A stretch of DNA of 64,000 nucleotides from Paraburkholderia lycopersici (GCF_900096975.1 NZ_FMYQ01000027.1:1-64000), one strand, 5' to 3'; positions 8,709 to 17,081 are shown, counted from the stretch's first letter. Translations and numbers: made by a program. Notes: generated from the letters alone by a model not told the origin.

Positions 8709-9328
8709 CACGCTTCTCCTTTTTCGTCCTTGCCGATCACGATCTGCGTCGGCGACGCAAACATGTAGCGGGGAATGTCGAGGTTCTGCGGCGCCGGCTT
8801 GTTCCTGAACACGCGGCCGGAAAGATCGTAGGTGGAGCCGTGGCAAGGACACAGGAAGCCGCCCGGCCAGCTGTCGGGCAGGTTCGGCTGCGGGCCTTCC
8901 TGGAAGCGCGGCGTCGGCGTGCAGCCCAGATGCGTGCACACGGCGACGGCCACGAGAATGTTCTGATGCTCGGCGCGCGAACGGAACTCGTTCATGCAGT
9001 AGTCGGGCATCGGCATCGAGAACGGGTGTTCGGAGTTCGGGTCGGCCAGATCGGGATCGGCCTTCTTGACGTCCGCCATCATGCGATCCGTGCGATTGAG
9101 GATCCACACGGGCTTGCCGCGCCAGGCCACGGTCAGCAGCGAGCCGGGCTGCAGATTCGTGATGTCGACTTCGACGGGCGCGCCGGCGGCACGGGCTTTC
9201 TCGGATGGTGCAAAGGAACCGACGAAGGGTACGACAGTGGCCACGCCTCCAATGCCACCTGCTACGGACGTCGCAATCAGCCAGGTTCGGCGGCTGCCAT
9301 CGACGCGGTCATTCTCGTTGTCTCGCAT
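8708..9328 (-). CDS. petA: Rieske iron-sulfur subunit of ubiquinol-cytochrome c reductase
   Basis: A 206-aa Rieske protein. The N-terminal Tat-type signal/anchor (SRRTWLIATSVAGG) fits a cofactor-loaded protein exported by the TatABC system encoded in this window. The [2Fe-2S] ligands are in CTHLGCTP and CPCHGSTYD. The start is ATG 9328 or the adjacent GTG 9331; a G-rich stretch (GTGGGG) lies just upstream. It is the first gene of petABC; the promoter should lie in 9329-9610, where I could not define it with confidence. Confidence 0.96.
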   Translation of the reverse strand: MRDNENDRVDGSRRTWLIATSVAGGIGGVATVVPFVGSFAPSEKARAAGAPVEVDITNLQPGSLLTVAWRGKPVWILNRTDRMMADVKKADPDLADPNSEHPFSMPMPDYCMNEFRSRAEHQNILVAVAVCTHLGCTPTPRFQEGPQPNLPDSWPGGFLCPCHGSTYDLSGRVFRNKPAPQNLDIPRYMFASPTQIVIGKDEKGEA

Positions 9329-9436
9329 CACATCGCCCCACTTCTGAGTTGGATTTATCCGTCACGCCAGCTTACCCGCGGTGCTGCCGAACGCTAGTTT
9401 GCGCGAATGGAGTTGGCATTTACAAGGGGCGCTCCT

Positions 9437-9473
9437 GAAAAAGCCCCGGAAGTCCTTGATATCTCGGGGTTTT
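9437..9473 (-). terminator. Candidate terminator downstream of the Nif3-family gene
   Basis: On the minus strand CCCCG and CGGGG arms, 16 bases apart, are followed by CTTTTTC. It lies about 140 bp beyond the Nif3 stop and just upstream of petA. The loop is large, so support is moderate. I see no gene in the rest of 9329-9610. Confidence 0.45.
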
Positions 9474-9610
9474 CCCGCAGAAAAGAGGGCCACTTTCTTT
9501 TCGGTTTGTAAATGCCTCATGAATAAAACCATGCTGCGGCATGACAATTCGGGCATGGCTCGATGCCGTGCCCGATATCCGCTCAGTGGGGACGCGGACC
9601 GTAAAAGCGA

Positions 9611-10357
9611 TTAAACGGGATTATGGATGTCGATGAAGAGATGCTCGATGTCGAACGCTTCGGAGAGGTGCGCCCCCAGTGCCTGGACGCCGAAGCGCTC
9701 AGTCGCGTGATGGCCCGCGGCAAGGAATGCCACGCCGCTTTCCGCCGCCGTGTGCGTGGTCTGCTCGGAAATCTCGCCGGTGAGGAAGACGTCGGCGCCG
9801 GCATCGATGGCCGCGTCGAAGAAGCTTTGCGCCGCACCCGTGCACCAGGCCACGTGGCGCAGTTCCCAGTCGGGGTCGCCGAGCGCGAGCGGCACGCGTC
9901 CCAAGGTTTGCTCCACCTGGGCGGAGAAGTGCGCAAGCGTGATCGGCATGGGCAGCGTCGTCATCCAGCCGAGATCCTGCTCGCCGAAGCGTTTTTCGCC
10001 TATCCAGCCCAGTTTGGCGCCTAGCTGCGCGTTATTGCCGAACTCGGGGTGGCTGTCGAGCGGAAGGTGATAGGCGAAGAGATTGAGGTCGTTCGCGAGC
10101 AGCGTATGCAAACGCCGGTATTTGCGCCCTGTGATCTGCGGCGCCTCGTTCTTCCAGAAGTAGCCGTGATGGACGAGCACGGCGTCGGCGCCCCATTCGA
10201 GCGCGGCTTCGAGGAACGCAAGCGAGGCAGTCACGCCTGTGGCGATCTTCTCCACGCGCCGCCGCCCTTCCACCTGCAGACCGTTCGGGCAGTAGTCCTT
10301 GAACCGCGCGGATTCCAGAAGATTGTTCAGATACAATTCCAGTTCGATCCGATCCAT
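9611..10357 (-). CDS. Nif3-like dinuclear metal centre protein (YbgI family)
   Basis: A 248-aa Nif3/YbgI-family protein. These proteins form hexameric rings with a two-metal site per subunit; their cellular role is poorly defined. Metal-ligand motifs visible are VLVHHGYFWKNE, FAYHLPLDSHPEFGNN and the C-terminal FLAAGHHATERFG. The start at 10357 has a good ribosome site (AGAGGA, four bases before ATG). The gene is divergent from the DegS-like protease, with only 19 bp between the two start codons, so each promoter must overlap the other's gene or leader. Confidence 0.92.
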   Translation of the reverse strand: MDRIELELYLNNLLESARFKDYCPNGLQVEGRRRVEKIATGVTASLAFLEAALEWGADAVLVHHGYFWKNEAPQITGRKYRRLHTLLANDLNLFAYHLPLDSHPEFGNNAQLGAKLGWIGEKRFGEQDLGWMTTLPMPITLAHFSAQVEQTLGRVPLALGDPDWELRHVAWCTGAAQSFFDAAIDAGADVFLTGEISEQTTHTAAESGVAFLAAGHHATERFGVQALGAHLSEAFDIEHLFIDIHNPV

Positions 10358-10362
10358 ATAAT
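10357..10362 (+). promoter_or_regulatory. Possible -10 element for the DegS-like gene
   Basis: TATAAT on the plus strand, overlapping the Nif3 start codon. A transcript from it would have a leader of only about 7-8 bases before the protease ATG, and there is no clear Shine-Dalgarno sequence. No good -35 was found. Confidence 0.3.
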
Positions 10363-10376
10363 CCTCTAATCTTCAG

Positions 10377-11591
10377 ATGCTTAGACGCTTTTGGCTGTTC
10401 TTCGCCCAGGCGGTGACGGTCCTGCTGGCGTTGATGTTCATCATCGCGACGCTCAAGCCGCAGTGGCTGCAGCACCAGGGGCAGTTCGGCAAGCAGCTCG
10501 CCGAGCCGATCGTCGCACTACGGGAAGTCGCGCCTGGCATCGGCGGAAGCCCCGCCCAGGGCTCCTATGCGGACGCCGCCCAGAAGGCCATGCCCGCGGT
10601 CGTCAACGTGTTCTCGAGCAAGGATGGGTCGCTGCCGCCCGACCCCCGCCAGAACGATCCGCTATTTCGCTACTTCTTCGGCGATCGCAACAATAACCAC
10701 AAGCAGCAGGAGCAGCCTGCCGCCAACCTCGGTTCGGGCGTCATTGTCAGTCCGGACGGTTACATTCTAACTAACCAGCACGTTATCGACGGCGCGGACC
10801 AGATCGAAATCGCGCTTTCCGACGGCCGCACCACGAACGCAAAGGTGATCGGCATCGATCCGGAAACCGATCTCGCCGTGCTCAAGATCAACCTGCCGAA
10901 CCTGCCGACCATCACGCTCGGCCGCATGGACCAGACGCGCGTAGGCGACGTCGTGCTCGCCATCGGCAATCCGTTCGGCGTGGGACAAACGGTCACGATG
11001 GGCATCATCAGCGCGCTCGGCCGCAATCACCTGGGCATCAACACGTTCGAGAACTTCATACAGACCGACGCGCCGATCAACCCGGGCAACTCGGGCGGCG
11101 CGCTCGTCGACGTAAACGGCAACCTGCTCGGCATCAACACCGCCATTTACTCGCGCTCGGGCGGCTCGCTCGGCATCGGCTTCGCGATTCCGGTGTCGAC
11201 GGCGCGCAGCGTGCTGGAAAGCATCATCACCACGGGCTCGGTCACGCGCGGCTGGATCGGCGTGGAACCGCAGGACGTGACACCCGAGATCGCCGACTCG
11301 TTCGGGCTCAGGGAAAAATCGGGTGCGATCGTCGCGGGCGTGCTGCAGGGCGGCCCCGCCGACAAGGCCGGCATCAAGCCGGGCGACGTGCTGACTTCGG
11401 TGAACGGCGAGGCCATCACCGACACCACGCGCCTTCTGAACGTGATTGCGCAGATCAAGCCTGGCACCGACGCGAAGGTCCACCTCGTGCGCAAGAACAA
11501 GGACATGGATCTCGACGTGCTGATCGGCAAGCGCCCGCCGCCGCCCAAGCAGCCCGAGCAGGAAGACGGCGAAGGCGATGACGGGGGTTGA
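10377..11591 (+). CDS. Membrane-anchored HtrA/DegS-like serine endopeptidase
   Basis: A 404-aa trypsin-like protease of the HtrA family. An N-terminal membrane anchor (about residues 5-27) is followed by the protease domain with triad H135 (LTNQHVID), D165 (PETDLAVLK) and S239 (NPGNSGGAL), then a single PDZ domain (about 290-385, with GGPADKAGIKPGDVL) and a Pro/acid-rich tail. One PDZ plus an anchor is the DegS layout rather than the two-PDZ DegP layout. By analogy it acts in the periplasm on envelope-stress substrates such as an anti-sigma factor; no such gene lies nearby. Its 3' end converges on tatC. Confidence 0.92.
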   Translation: MLRRFWLFFAQAVTVLLALMFIIATLKPQWLQHQGQFGKQLAEPIVALREVAPGIGGSPAQGSYADAAQKAMPAVVNVFSSKDGSLPPDPRQNDPLFRYFFGDRNNNHKQQEQPAANLGSGVIVSPDGYILTNQHVIDGADQIEIALSDGRTTNAKVIGIDPETDLAVLKINLPNLPTITLGRMDQTRVGDVVLAIGNPFGVGQTVTMGIISALGRNHLGINTFENFIQTDAPINPGNSGGALVDVNGNLLGINTAIYSRSGGSLGIGFAIPVSTARSVLESIITTGSVTRGWIGVEPQDVTPEIADSFGLREKSGAIVAGVLQGGPADKAGIKPGDVLTSVNGEAITDTTRLLNVIAQIKPGTDAKVHLVRKNKDMDLDVLIGKRPPPPKQPEQEDGEGDDGG

Positions 11592-11650
11592 CGCCCCCTG
11601 GCATCCGGCGTGCGAATGGCGGATATGCGGCAGCGCCCTCGCCGCGCTAC

Positions 11651-11698
11651 AGGAAAGCAAAAAGGCCGCGAACGGGTTCGCGGCCTTTTTGCTTTCCT
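11651..11698. terminator. Bidirectional terminator: perfect 23-bp inverted repeat
   Basis: The arms at 11651-11673 and 11676-11698 are exact complements around a two-base centre. Each arm contains the GC-rich core GGCCGCGAAC and an A- or T-run, so it works as a terminator in both directions, between the converging protease gene and tatC. Confidence 0.9.
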
Positions 11699-11717
11699 GA
11701 TTCTCCCGCTGGCGACG

Positions 11718-12500
11718 CTAGCCAGCCGCCTGGCTCTCGTCTGCGGCCTTCTTTTCGCCGGTGCCGACAAAAATACGCGCCGCGATGATGCCCGCCTCGT
11801 ACAGGACGATCAGCGGCAACGCCAGGATGAGTTGCGAGAACACGTCCGGCGGCGTCACGACGGCCGCGACGATGAACGCGCCGACGATCACATAGGGCCG
11901 GATCTCCTTGAGCTTTTTCACCGTCAGCACGCCCATCCGCACGAGCAGCACGACGACGATCGGCACCTCGAAAGTCACGCCGAACGCAATGAACATGGTG
12001 AGCACGAAGCTCAGGTAATTGTCGATATCGGTCGTCATCTCCGCACCGAGCGGCGCGTTGTAGTGCGCCATCACGCGGAAGATGGTCGGGAACACCACGA
12101 AATACGCGAACGCCATGCCGCACAGGAAGAGCGTGTAGCTGCTCGCCACGAGCGGTGCGACTAGCTTCTTTTCGTGCTGATAGAGGCCAGGCGCGACAAA
12201 CGCCCAGATTTGATAGAGCACGAACGGCAGCGCGATCACGAAGGCCACGAGCATCGTGACTTTCATTGGCACGAAGAACGAGCCGGTCACGTCGGTCACG
12301 ATCATCTTGCCGTCGCGCGGCAGGTTCTGCATGAGCGGACGTGCGAGCAGCCGGAAGATGTCGGGCGCCCAGTACACGAGGCCGACGAATACGACGACCA
12401 CGGCAATGCCCGCGCGAATGATGCGATCACGCAGTTCGACGAGATGGGAAATGAAGGTCTCTTCGGAGCCTTCTTCCTGATTTTGCTGGGGGTCGCTCAC
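11718..12500 (-). CDS. tatC: Sec-independent protein translocase subunit TatC
   Basis: A 260-aa inner-membrane protein that recognises twin-arginine signal peptides together with TatB. It has six predicted membrane helices and the family motifs FISHLVELRDRI at the N-terminus and FGVTFEVPIVVV. The start codon is GTG at 12500. It is last in the tatA-tatB-tatC order, 45 bp after tatB, and ends at the bidirectional terminator. Likely clients in this window are PetA and MsrP. Confidence 0.96.
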   Translation of the reverse strand: MSDPQQNQEEGSEETFISHLVELRDRIIRAGIAVVVVFVGLVYWAPDIFRLLARPLMQNLPRDGKMIVTDVTGSFFVPMKVTMLVAFVIALPFVLYQIWAFVAPGLYQHEKKLVAPLVASSYTLFLCGMAFAYFVVFPTIFRVMAHYNAPLGAEMTTDIDNYLSFVLTMFIAFGVTFEVPIVVVLLVRMGVLTVKKLKEIRPYVIVGAFIVAAVVTPPDVFSQLILALPLIVLYEAGIIAARIFVGTGEKKAADESQAAG

Positions 12501-12545
12501 ACCGGCCCTCTGTTGGAAATGAAGGTGCGCAAAGGCGGATCGGCT

Positions 12546-13106
12546 TCAGAAAAACCGCGTGCGCCGACGCAGGCTAGCCGGCGTGTGCTGCGCGACGCGC
12601 GCCGCGCCCGACTGCACTCGCGTTCGGCGCAGCGTGGCGCGCTTGTACCAGACGGGCGCCGCGCCCTGCTTCACGCGCCAGTTCTTGCGCTTCGCGACGC
12701 TCGTGCTTGCATTACCGGAGCGCCAGCTGGACTGGGTTACCGTGCCGTCCGCGGCGTTGGCGGCTGCGCCCTCGAGGCTTGCCGGATCGGCGCCGCCCGC
12801 GATGCTCGGCGAAACCGAGGTGCCCGCGTTCCAGGCGTCGTTCAGCTCTGCTTCATGCTTGCGCAGGTTCTCGTGGACGGTTTTCTCGACGTTCTGAGCG
12901 GCCGACTCGAACTCGGTCTTCATGCGGCGCAATTCGTCGAGTTCGATCTCGCGCGTGACTTCCGCCTTGACGTCGTTGATGTAGCGCTGCGCGCGCCCGA
13001 ACAACGCGCCCGCCGTACGCGCGACGCGCGGCAGCCGCTCCGGCCCGAGTACGACCAGCGCAACAACGCCGATCAGCGCCATCTTGGTTAAACCGAGATC
13101 GAGCAT
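12546..13106 (-). CDS. tatB: Sec-independent protein translocase subunit TatB
   Basis: A 186-aa protein with one N-terminal membrane helix (GLTKMALIGVVALVVLGPERLP), the hinge containing Glu-Arg-Leu-Pro typical of TatB, and an amphipathic helix. The distal tail (about residues 125-186) is unusually basic and aromatic (KRKNWRVKQGAAPVWYKR, then RTRVQS...RRRTRFF). Its role is to form the receptor complex with TatC. It lies 48 bp downstream of tatA in the same operon. Confidence 0.93.
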   Translation of the reverse strand: MLDLGLTKMALIGVVALVVLGPERLPRVARTAGALFGRAQRYINDVKAEVTREIELDELRRMKTEFESAAQNVEKTVHENLRKHEAELNDAWNAGTSVSPSIAGGADPASLEGAAANAADGTVTQSSWRSGNASTSVAKRKNWRVKQGAAPVWYKRATLRRTRVQSGAARVAQHTPASLRRRTRFF

Positions 13107-13154
13107 GAATGGAATTTCCGTCAGCTTGGCGGCGGGAGAGAGCGGCTGCCGCGT

Positions 13155-13397
13155 CTAGCGGTAGTCGTTCGAGCGTTGCGTCTTGTCCTTGGCTTCGACG
13201 TCGACTGCTCCGCCGTTGGCCGGCAGTTCGCGCTTTTGTGCGTCGGCGGCGGGCGCTTCGCCGTCCCGCATGCCTTCCTTGAAACCCTTCACCGCGCCGC
13301 CCAGATCGCTACCGATATTGCGCAGCTTCTTCGTGCCGAAAACGAGCGCCACGATCAGCAAGACGATCAGCCAGTGCCAGATGCTCAACGAACCCAT
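13155..13397 (-). CDS. tatA: Sec-independent protein translocase subunit TatA
   Basis: An 80-aa pore-forming subunit of the Tat system. The N-terminal helix SIWHWLIVLLIVALVFGTKKL is followed by the conserved FGTKKLRNIGSDLGGAVKGFKEGM amphipathic segment and a polar tail. Length and motif are typical of TatA rather than TatB. The start is ATG at 13397, with a purine-rich stretch AAGGAGAG just upstream. Confidence 0.95.
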   Translation of the reverse strand: MGSLSIWHWLIVLLIVALVFGTKKLRNIGSDLGGAVKGFKEGMRDGEAPAADAQKRELPANGGAVDVEAKDKTQRSNDYR

Positions 13398-13526
13398 GAT
13401 TGACTCTCTCCTTAACCCCGCCGCCGCGCTTACTGCGCGGCGCGAAAAATTATGCCTGTGTGACGTTGCAGAGGCGTGGCGTGCGCCCCTTTAACGCCGC
13501 CGATTGCGCGGATTGCCGCGTGCATT

Positions 13527-13895
13527 TCAGCCCATGCGGTGCCACGGACGCGGCCCGGCCAGCAGATGCGCGTGCAGGTGATAGACCTCCTGGCCGCCGC
13601 CCGGTCCCGTGTTCACGACCGTGCGAAACCCGGTTTCGCCGCCCGTGTACGACACGCCGAGCTCTTTTGCCAGCCGCGCGACCAGTACAAACATTCTACC
13701 AAGCAGCGGTGCATCGTTTTCGCCGCAATCGGCAAGGGTGGGAATATGCTGGCGCGGAATCACGAGGACGTGCGTTTCTGCCGCGGGACGGATGTCGCGG
13801 AAAGCGACGAATTCCTCGTCCTCGTACACCCGCGTGCTGGGGATTTCGCCATCGGCGATCTTGCAGAAGAGACAGGTGCTGCGGTCGTGACTCAT
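13527..13895 (-). CDS. hinT: HIT-family purine nucleoside phosphoramidase
   Basis: A 122-aa histidine-triad protein. The signature HLHAHLL (HxHxHxx) is present near the C-terminus, and the N-terminal CLFCKIADGEIPS is typical of HinT. Family members hydrolyse adenosine 5'-phosphoramidates. The ATG at 13895 is preceded by AGGAGC; a longer open frame upstream to 14090 overlaps the preceding gene and lacks similarity. Its place between the his genes and tatA is conserved in related genomes as I recall them. Confidence 0.93.
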   Translation of the reverse strand: MSHDRSTCLFCKIADGEIPSTRVYEDEEFVAFRDIRPAAETHVLVIPRQHIPTLADCGENDAPLLGRMFVLVARLAKELGVSYTGGETGFRTVVNTGPGGGQEVYHLHAHLLAGPRPWHRMG

Positions 13896-13956
13896 GGTGC
13901 TCCTGGTGAGCGACAAGACGCCAGATTGGACAAGCGGTACCGGACGCCCGGGCCGC

Positions 13957-14349
13957 TCAGAACCAGGCGCGCGGGTTCTGCAGCGGCTTGTTGTCGTACA
14001 AATATAGCCAGCCTTTGATGATACGGTACAACGTCCAGATTGCGACAGCCCACAAAATCGGAATGCCGACCAGCACGAAAATGAGCACACCGCCGATCAG
14101 ATGCCCGGCGAGACCGAGCCAGAACGTGCGGATTTGCCAGGTGAAGTGCTGCTCGTAGGGCGTGCCGAGCGCTTCGTCGCGTTTGAGGTAATTGAGAATG
14201 ATGGCGACCAGCACGGAAATACCGCCCGTGAGCCAGTACACCGCATACAGCGCATAGAGCACGTGCGTGAAAGTGCGCAGACTGCGCAAACGGTCGGCAT
14301 CGACACTGTTACGGTACGAAGGGGGCGGATAATCGCCGGACGTGGACAT
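13957..14349 (-). CDS. DUF4870-like small membrane protein
   Basis: A 130-aa protein with a short cytoplasmic N-terminus and about three hydrophobic segments (HVLYALYAVYWLTGGISVLV, TFWLGLAGHLIGGVLIFVLV, PILWAVAIWTLYRIIKGW). It resembles the DUF4870/YIP-like membrane proteins often found downstream of hisE in Burkholderiaceae. No catalytic motif is visible and the function is unknown. It sits between hisE and hinT on the same strand. Confidence 0.85.
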   Translation of the reverse strand: MSTSGDYPPPSYRNSVDADRLRSLRTFTHVLYALYAVYWLTGGISVLVAIILNYLKRDEALGTPYEQHFTWQIRTFWLGLAGHLIGGVLIFVLVGIPILWAVAIWTLYRIIKGWLYLYDNKPLQNPRAWF

Positions 14350-14386
14350 GGTGTTCGTCTCCGGGTGTGTCGGCCGAGCGCAACCC

Positions 14387-14755
14387 TCAGTCGCCGTTCG
14401 CTTCGCGCTCGCGGCTCTTGCGCAGCGCCTTTTCCTCGAGCCCCGAAAGCCCTTCGCGACGTTCCAGCTCCGCGAGCACATCGGCAGGGCTCAGATCGAA
14501 GTGAGAGAGCGTAACGAGGCAATGGAACCACAGGTCGGCCATTTCGCCCACCAGCGCCTTCGGCGCGCCGCCCTGCCGCACGTCTTTCGCGGCCAGCACG
14601 ACTTCCGTCGCTTCCTCGCCGACCTTTTTGAGCACCGCGTCGTCGCCCTTGTGGAAGAGCCGCGCGACGTAGGAAGCGTCCGGATCGCCGCCCTTGCGGC
14701 TGTCGATCACCGCCGCGAGGCGCAGCAAGGTGTCGTTGGTGTTCAGTTGTGTCAT
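14387..14755 (-). CDS. hisE: Phosphoribosyl-ATP diphosphatase
   Basis: A 122-aa all-helical MazG-like pyrophosphatase for the second step of histidine synthesis, removing PPi from phosphoribosyl-ATP. Motifs: KKVGEEATEVVLAAKD and EMADLWFHCLVTL, the acidic helices that bind Mg. The start at 14755 overlaps the hisI stop by four bases (ATGA-type overlap), so HisI and HisE are separate but coupled here, unlike the fused HisIE of enterobacteria. Confidence 0.95.
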   Translation of the reverse strand: MTQLNTNDTLLRLAAVIDSRKGGDPDASYVARLFHKGDDAVLKKVGEEATEVVLAAKDVRQGGAPKALVGEMADLWFHCLVTLSHFDLSPADVLAELERREGLSGLEEKALRKSREREANGD

Positions 14756-15177
14756 TTGTAAATATGTTCGGGGTCTTTCAGCACGGGATCGACAGCGACC
14801 CAGCGGCCTTCGTCGACAGTGCCTTCGAATTGCTGGAAGAAGCACGAGTGACGGCCCGTGTGGCACGCGATGCCCGAAACCTGCTCGACCTTGAGCAGTA
14901 CGACATCTTCATCGCAGTCGAGGCGGATGTCGCGCACGTGCTGCACGTGGCCCGACTCCTCGCCCTTGAACCACAGACGCTGGCGCGAGCGCGAGAAGTA
15001 CACCGCGCGGCGCAACTCGACCGTCCTGGCGAGCGCCTCGCGATTCATCCACGCGAACATGAGTACGTCGCCCGTAGTGGCTTCCTGCGCGATCACGGGC
15101 ACGAGGCCGTTGGCGTCCCAGTTGACCTTGTCGAGCCAGCCGGCCTTGGCGGCATCCTGCGTCTCAGCATTGCTCAT
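14752..15177 (-). CDS. hisI: Phosphoribosyl-AMP cyclohydrolase
   Basis: A 141-aa enzyme that opens the purine ring of phosphoribosyl-AMP. Conserved motifs are VLMFAWMNREAL, YFSRSRQRLWFKGEESGH, DIRLDCDEDVVLL and GIACHTGRHSCFF, with the Cys and Asp residues that bind Zn and Mg. It lies four bases after hisF and overlaps hisE by four, consistent with a tightly coupled hisF-hisI-hisE transcript. Confidence 0.96.
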   Translation of the reverse strand: MSNAETQDAAKAGWLDKVNWDANGLVPVIAQEATTGDVLMFAWMNREALARTVELRRAVYFSRSRQRLWFKGEESGHVQHVRDIRLDCDEDVVLLKVEQVSGIACHTGRHSCFFQQFEGTVDEGRWVAVDPVLKDPEHIYK

Positions 15178-15181
15178 GGCG

Positions 15182-15955
15182 TCACATCCTCACCGAAATG
15201 CCCCGGTCGGCCATGAAGCGCTTCGCCTCGCCCACCGTGTGCTCGCCGTAGTGGAAGATGCTCGCAGCCAGCACGGCGTCGGCGTGGCCCTTGACGATGC
15301 CGTCCGCGAGATCCTGGAGACAGCCCACGCCGCCCGAGGCGATCACCGGGACCGGCACCGCGTCGGACACCGCGCGCGTAAGGTCGAGGTCGAAGCCGCT
15401 CTTCGTGCCGTCGCGGTCCATGCTCGTGAGCAGGATTTCGCCCGCGCCCAGCTCGGCCATCTTGCGCGCCCATTCCACGGCGTCGATGCCCGTTGCCTTG
15501 CGGCCGCCGTGCGTGAAGACTTCCCAGCGCGAGGGCTCGCCCGGCGCCGAGGTCCGCTTCGCGTCGATGGCGACGACGATGCACTGCGAGCCGTATTTGT
15601 CGGCGGAATCGCGCACGAGCTGCGGATTGGCGACCGCCGACGAATTCATGCTGACCTTGTCCGCCCCGGCGTTGAGCAGGCGCCGGACGTCCGCCACGGC
15701 GCGCACCCCGCCGCCCACGGTCAACGGAATGAATACCTGGGAAGCCACCGCTTCGATGATCGGCAGGATGAGGTCGCGCTGGTCGGAAGTTGCTGTGATG
15801 TCGAGGAACGTGAGTTCGTCGGCACCCTGATCGTCGTAGCGGCGCGCGATTTCCACGGGGTCGCCTGCGTCGCGCAGCTCGACGAAATTGACGCCTTTCA
15901 CGACGCGCCCGGCGGTCACGTCGAGGCAGGGGATGATGCGTTTGGGTAGAGCCAT
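15182..15955 (-). CDS. hisF: Imidazole glycerol phosphate synthase subunit HisF
   Basis: A 257-aa TIM-barrel cyclase that uses ammonia delivered by HisH to make IGP and AICAR. The catalytic Asp residues are in IIPCLDVTAGRVVKG and LLTSMDRDGTKSGFDL, and the phosphate-binding glycines in VGGGVR and ASGGVG. It is separated from hisA by about 200 bp that include a terminator-like hairpin, so it may have its own promoter. Confidence 0.97.
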   Translation of the reverse strand: MALPKRIIPCLDVTAGRVVKGVNFVELRDAGDPVEIARRYDDQGADELTFLDITATSDQRDLILPIIEAVASQVFIPLTVGGGVRAVADVRRLLNAGADKVSMNSSAVANPQLVRDSADKYGSQCIVVAIDAKRTSAPGEPSRWEVFTHGGRKATGIDAVEWARKMAELGAGEILLTSMDRDGTKSGFDLDLTRAVSDAVPVPVIASGGVGCLQDLADGIVKGHADAVLAASIFHYGEHTVGEAKRFMADRGISVRM

Positions 15956-16110
15956 GATGTTGCCGAATTAACGGATCGGTTGATGCCCGGAGCCGTGCCG
16001 AGGCAGGCCCGTTCGGGCCATTGTCGCGCGCTTCGCCGGCACCCGACGCGTTTCGAAAAAATTATCGCGAAAAATATCGCGCGCGCCGCGCTTATGTGGC
16101 GCGGCTGCGC

Positions 16111-16140
16111 CAAAACAAAAGGCCTCCGGTAACGGAGGCC
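16111..16140 (-). terminator. Terminator-like hairpin between hisA and hisF
   Basis: On the minus strand GGCCTCC and GGAGGCC form a stem with a 6-base loop, followed by TTTTGTTTT. It starts 12 bp after the hisA stop, inside an otherwise continuous his series. 15956-16110 contains no gene that I recognise. Confidence 0.75.
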
Positions 16141-16152
16141 AGCATGCGACCC

Positions 16153-16905
16153 TTACGCGTCGTCCGATTCGCGCAGGCTGTCTGCGCGCGTTTGTGCCTG
16201 GGCGAAATCGAGGTCGCCCGAATAGATCGCGCGGCCGCAGATCACGCCTTCGACACCCTCGTCCTCGACCTCGCAAAGCGCGTCGATGTCGGCGAGGTTC
16301 GAGAGGCCGCCGCTCGCGATGATCGGAATCTTCACCGCACGCGCGAGGCGCACCGTTGCTTCGATGTTGATGCCCTGAAGCATGCCGTCGCGGCCGATGT
16401 CGGTGTAGATGATCGACTCGACGCCGTAGTCCTCGAACTTGCGCGCGAGATCCACGACTTCGTGGCCCGTGAGTTTGCTCCAGCCGTCGGTGGCGACCTT
16501 GCCGTCCTTCGCGTCGAGCCCGACGATGATATGGCCCCCGAATGCCGTGCAGGCTTCCTGCAGGAAGCCGGGATTTTTCACCGCCGCCGTGCCGATGATG
16601 ACGTAGGAGAGGCCGTCGTCGAGATAGCGCTCGATGGTGTCGAGATCGCGGATGCCGCCGCCCAGTTGCACGGGAATCTGGTCGCCCACTTCCGCGATGA
16701 TCTCGCGAATCGCGTCTTCGTTCTTCGGCTTGCCTGCGAACGCGCCGTTCAGGTCGACAAGGTGCAGGCGCCGTGCGCCGCGCTCGACCCAGTGTCGGGC
16801 CATGGCCGCCGGTTCCTCGGAAAAAATCGTCGCCTGGTCCATATCGCCTTGCTTGAGGCGCACGCAGTGACCGTCTTTGAGATCGATGGCCGGAATCAGC
16901 AGCAT
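16153..16905 (-). CDS. hisA: Phosphoribosylformimino-5-aminoimidazole carboxamide ribotide isomerase
   Basis: A 250-aa (beta-alpha)8 isomerase for the fourth step of histidine synthesis. The catalytic Asp pair lies in IPAIDLKDGHCVRL and IIYTDIGRDGML, with phosphate-binding GGGIRD and ASGGLSN. It starts at 16905, giving the canonical MLLIPAIDLK; the open frame further upstream is not conserved. It lies 176 bp after hisH and is followed directly by a terminator-like hairpin. Confidence 0.97.
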   Translation of the reverse strand: MLLIPAIDLKDGHCVRLKQGDMDQATIFSEEPAAMARHWVERGARRLHLVDLNGAFAGKPKNEDAIREIIAEVGDQIPVQLGGGIRDLDTIERYLDDGLSYVIIGTAAVKNPGFLQEACTAFGGHIIVGLDAKDGKVATDGWSKLTGHEVVDLARKFEDYGVESIIYTDIGRDGMLQGINIEATVRLARAVKIPIIASGGLSNLADIDALCEVEDEGVEGVICGRAIYSGDLDFAQAQTRADSLRESDDA

Positions 16906-17081
16906 AGCTTCGGGTGTGTCTGGGAATGAGGTTGAAATCTGCCGGCGCCGACGGAAAAAAGGCCCGATCCGACGCCGTTTCGCTAGTTTAGTACAACTCT
17001 TTCGGCGGCCTGGCTGATGCAAATCGAATGCCGCGGCGCTCCTGCGCAAAAGCACGGCTGCGAGCGTCAGGCCGCGGGAAA

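Noticed and set aside
9362..9556. A 64-aa minus-strand ORF between petA and the Nif3 gene
   Set aside because: No similarity or ribosome site, and it spans the terminator-like hairpin at 9437-9473.
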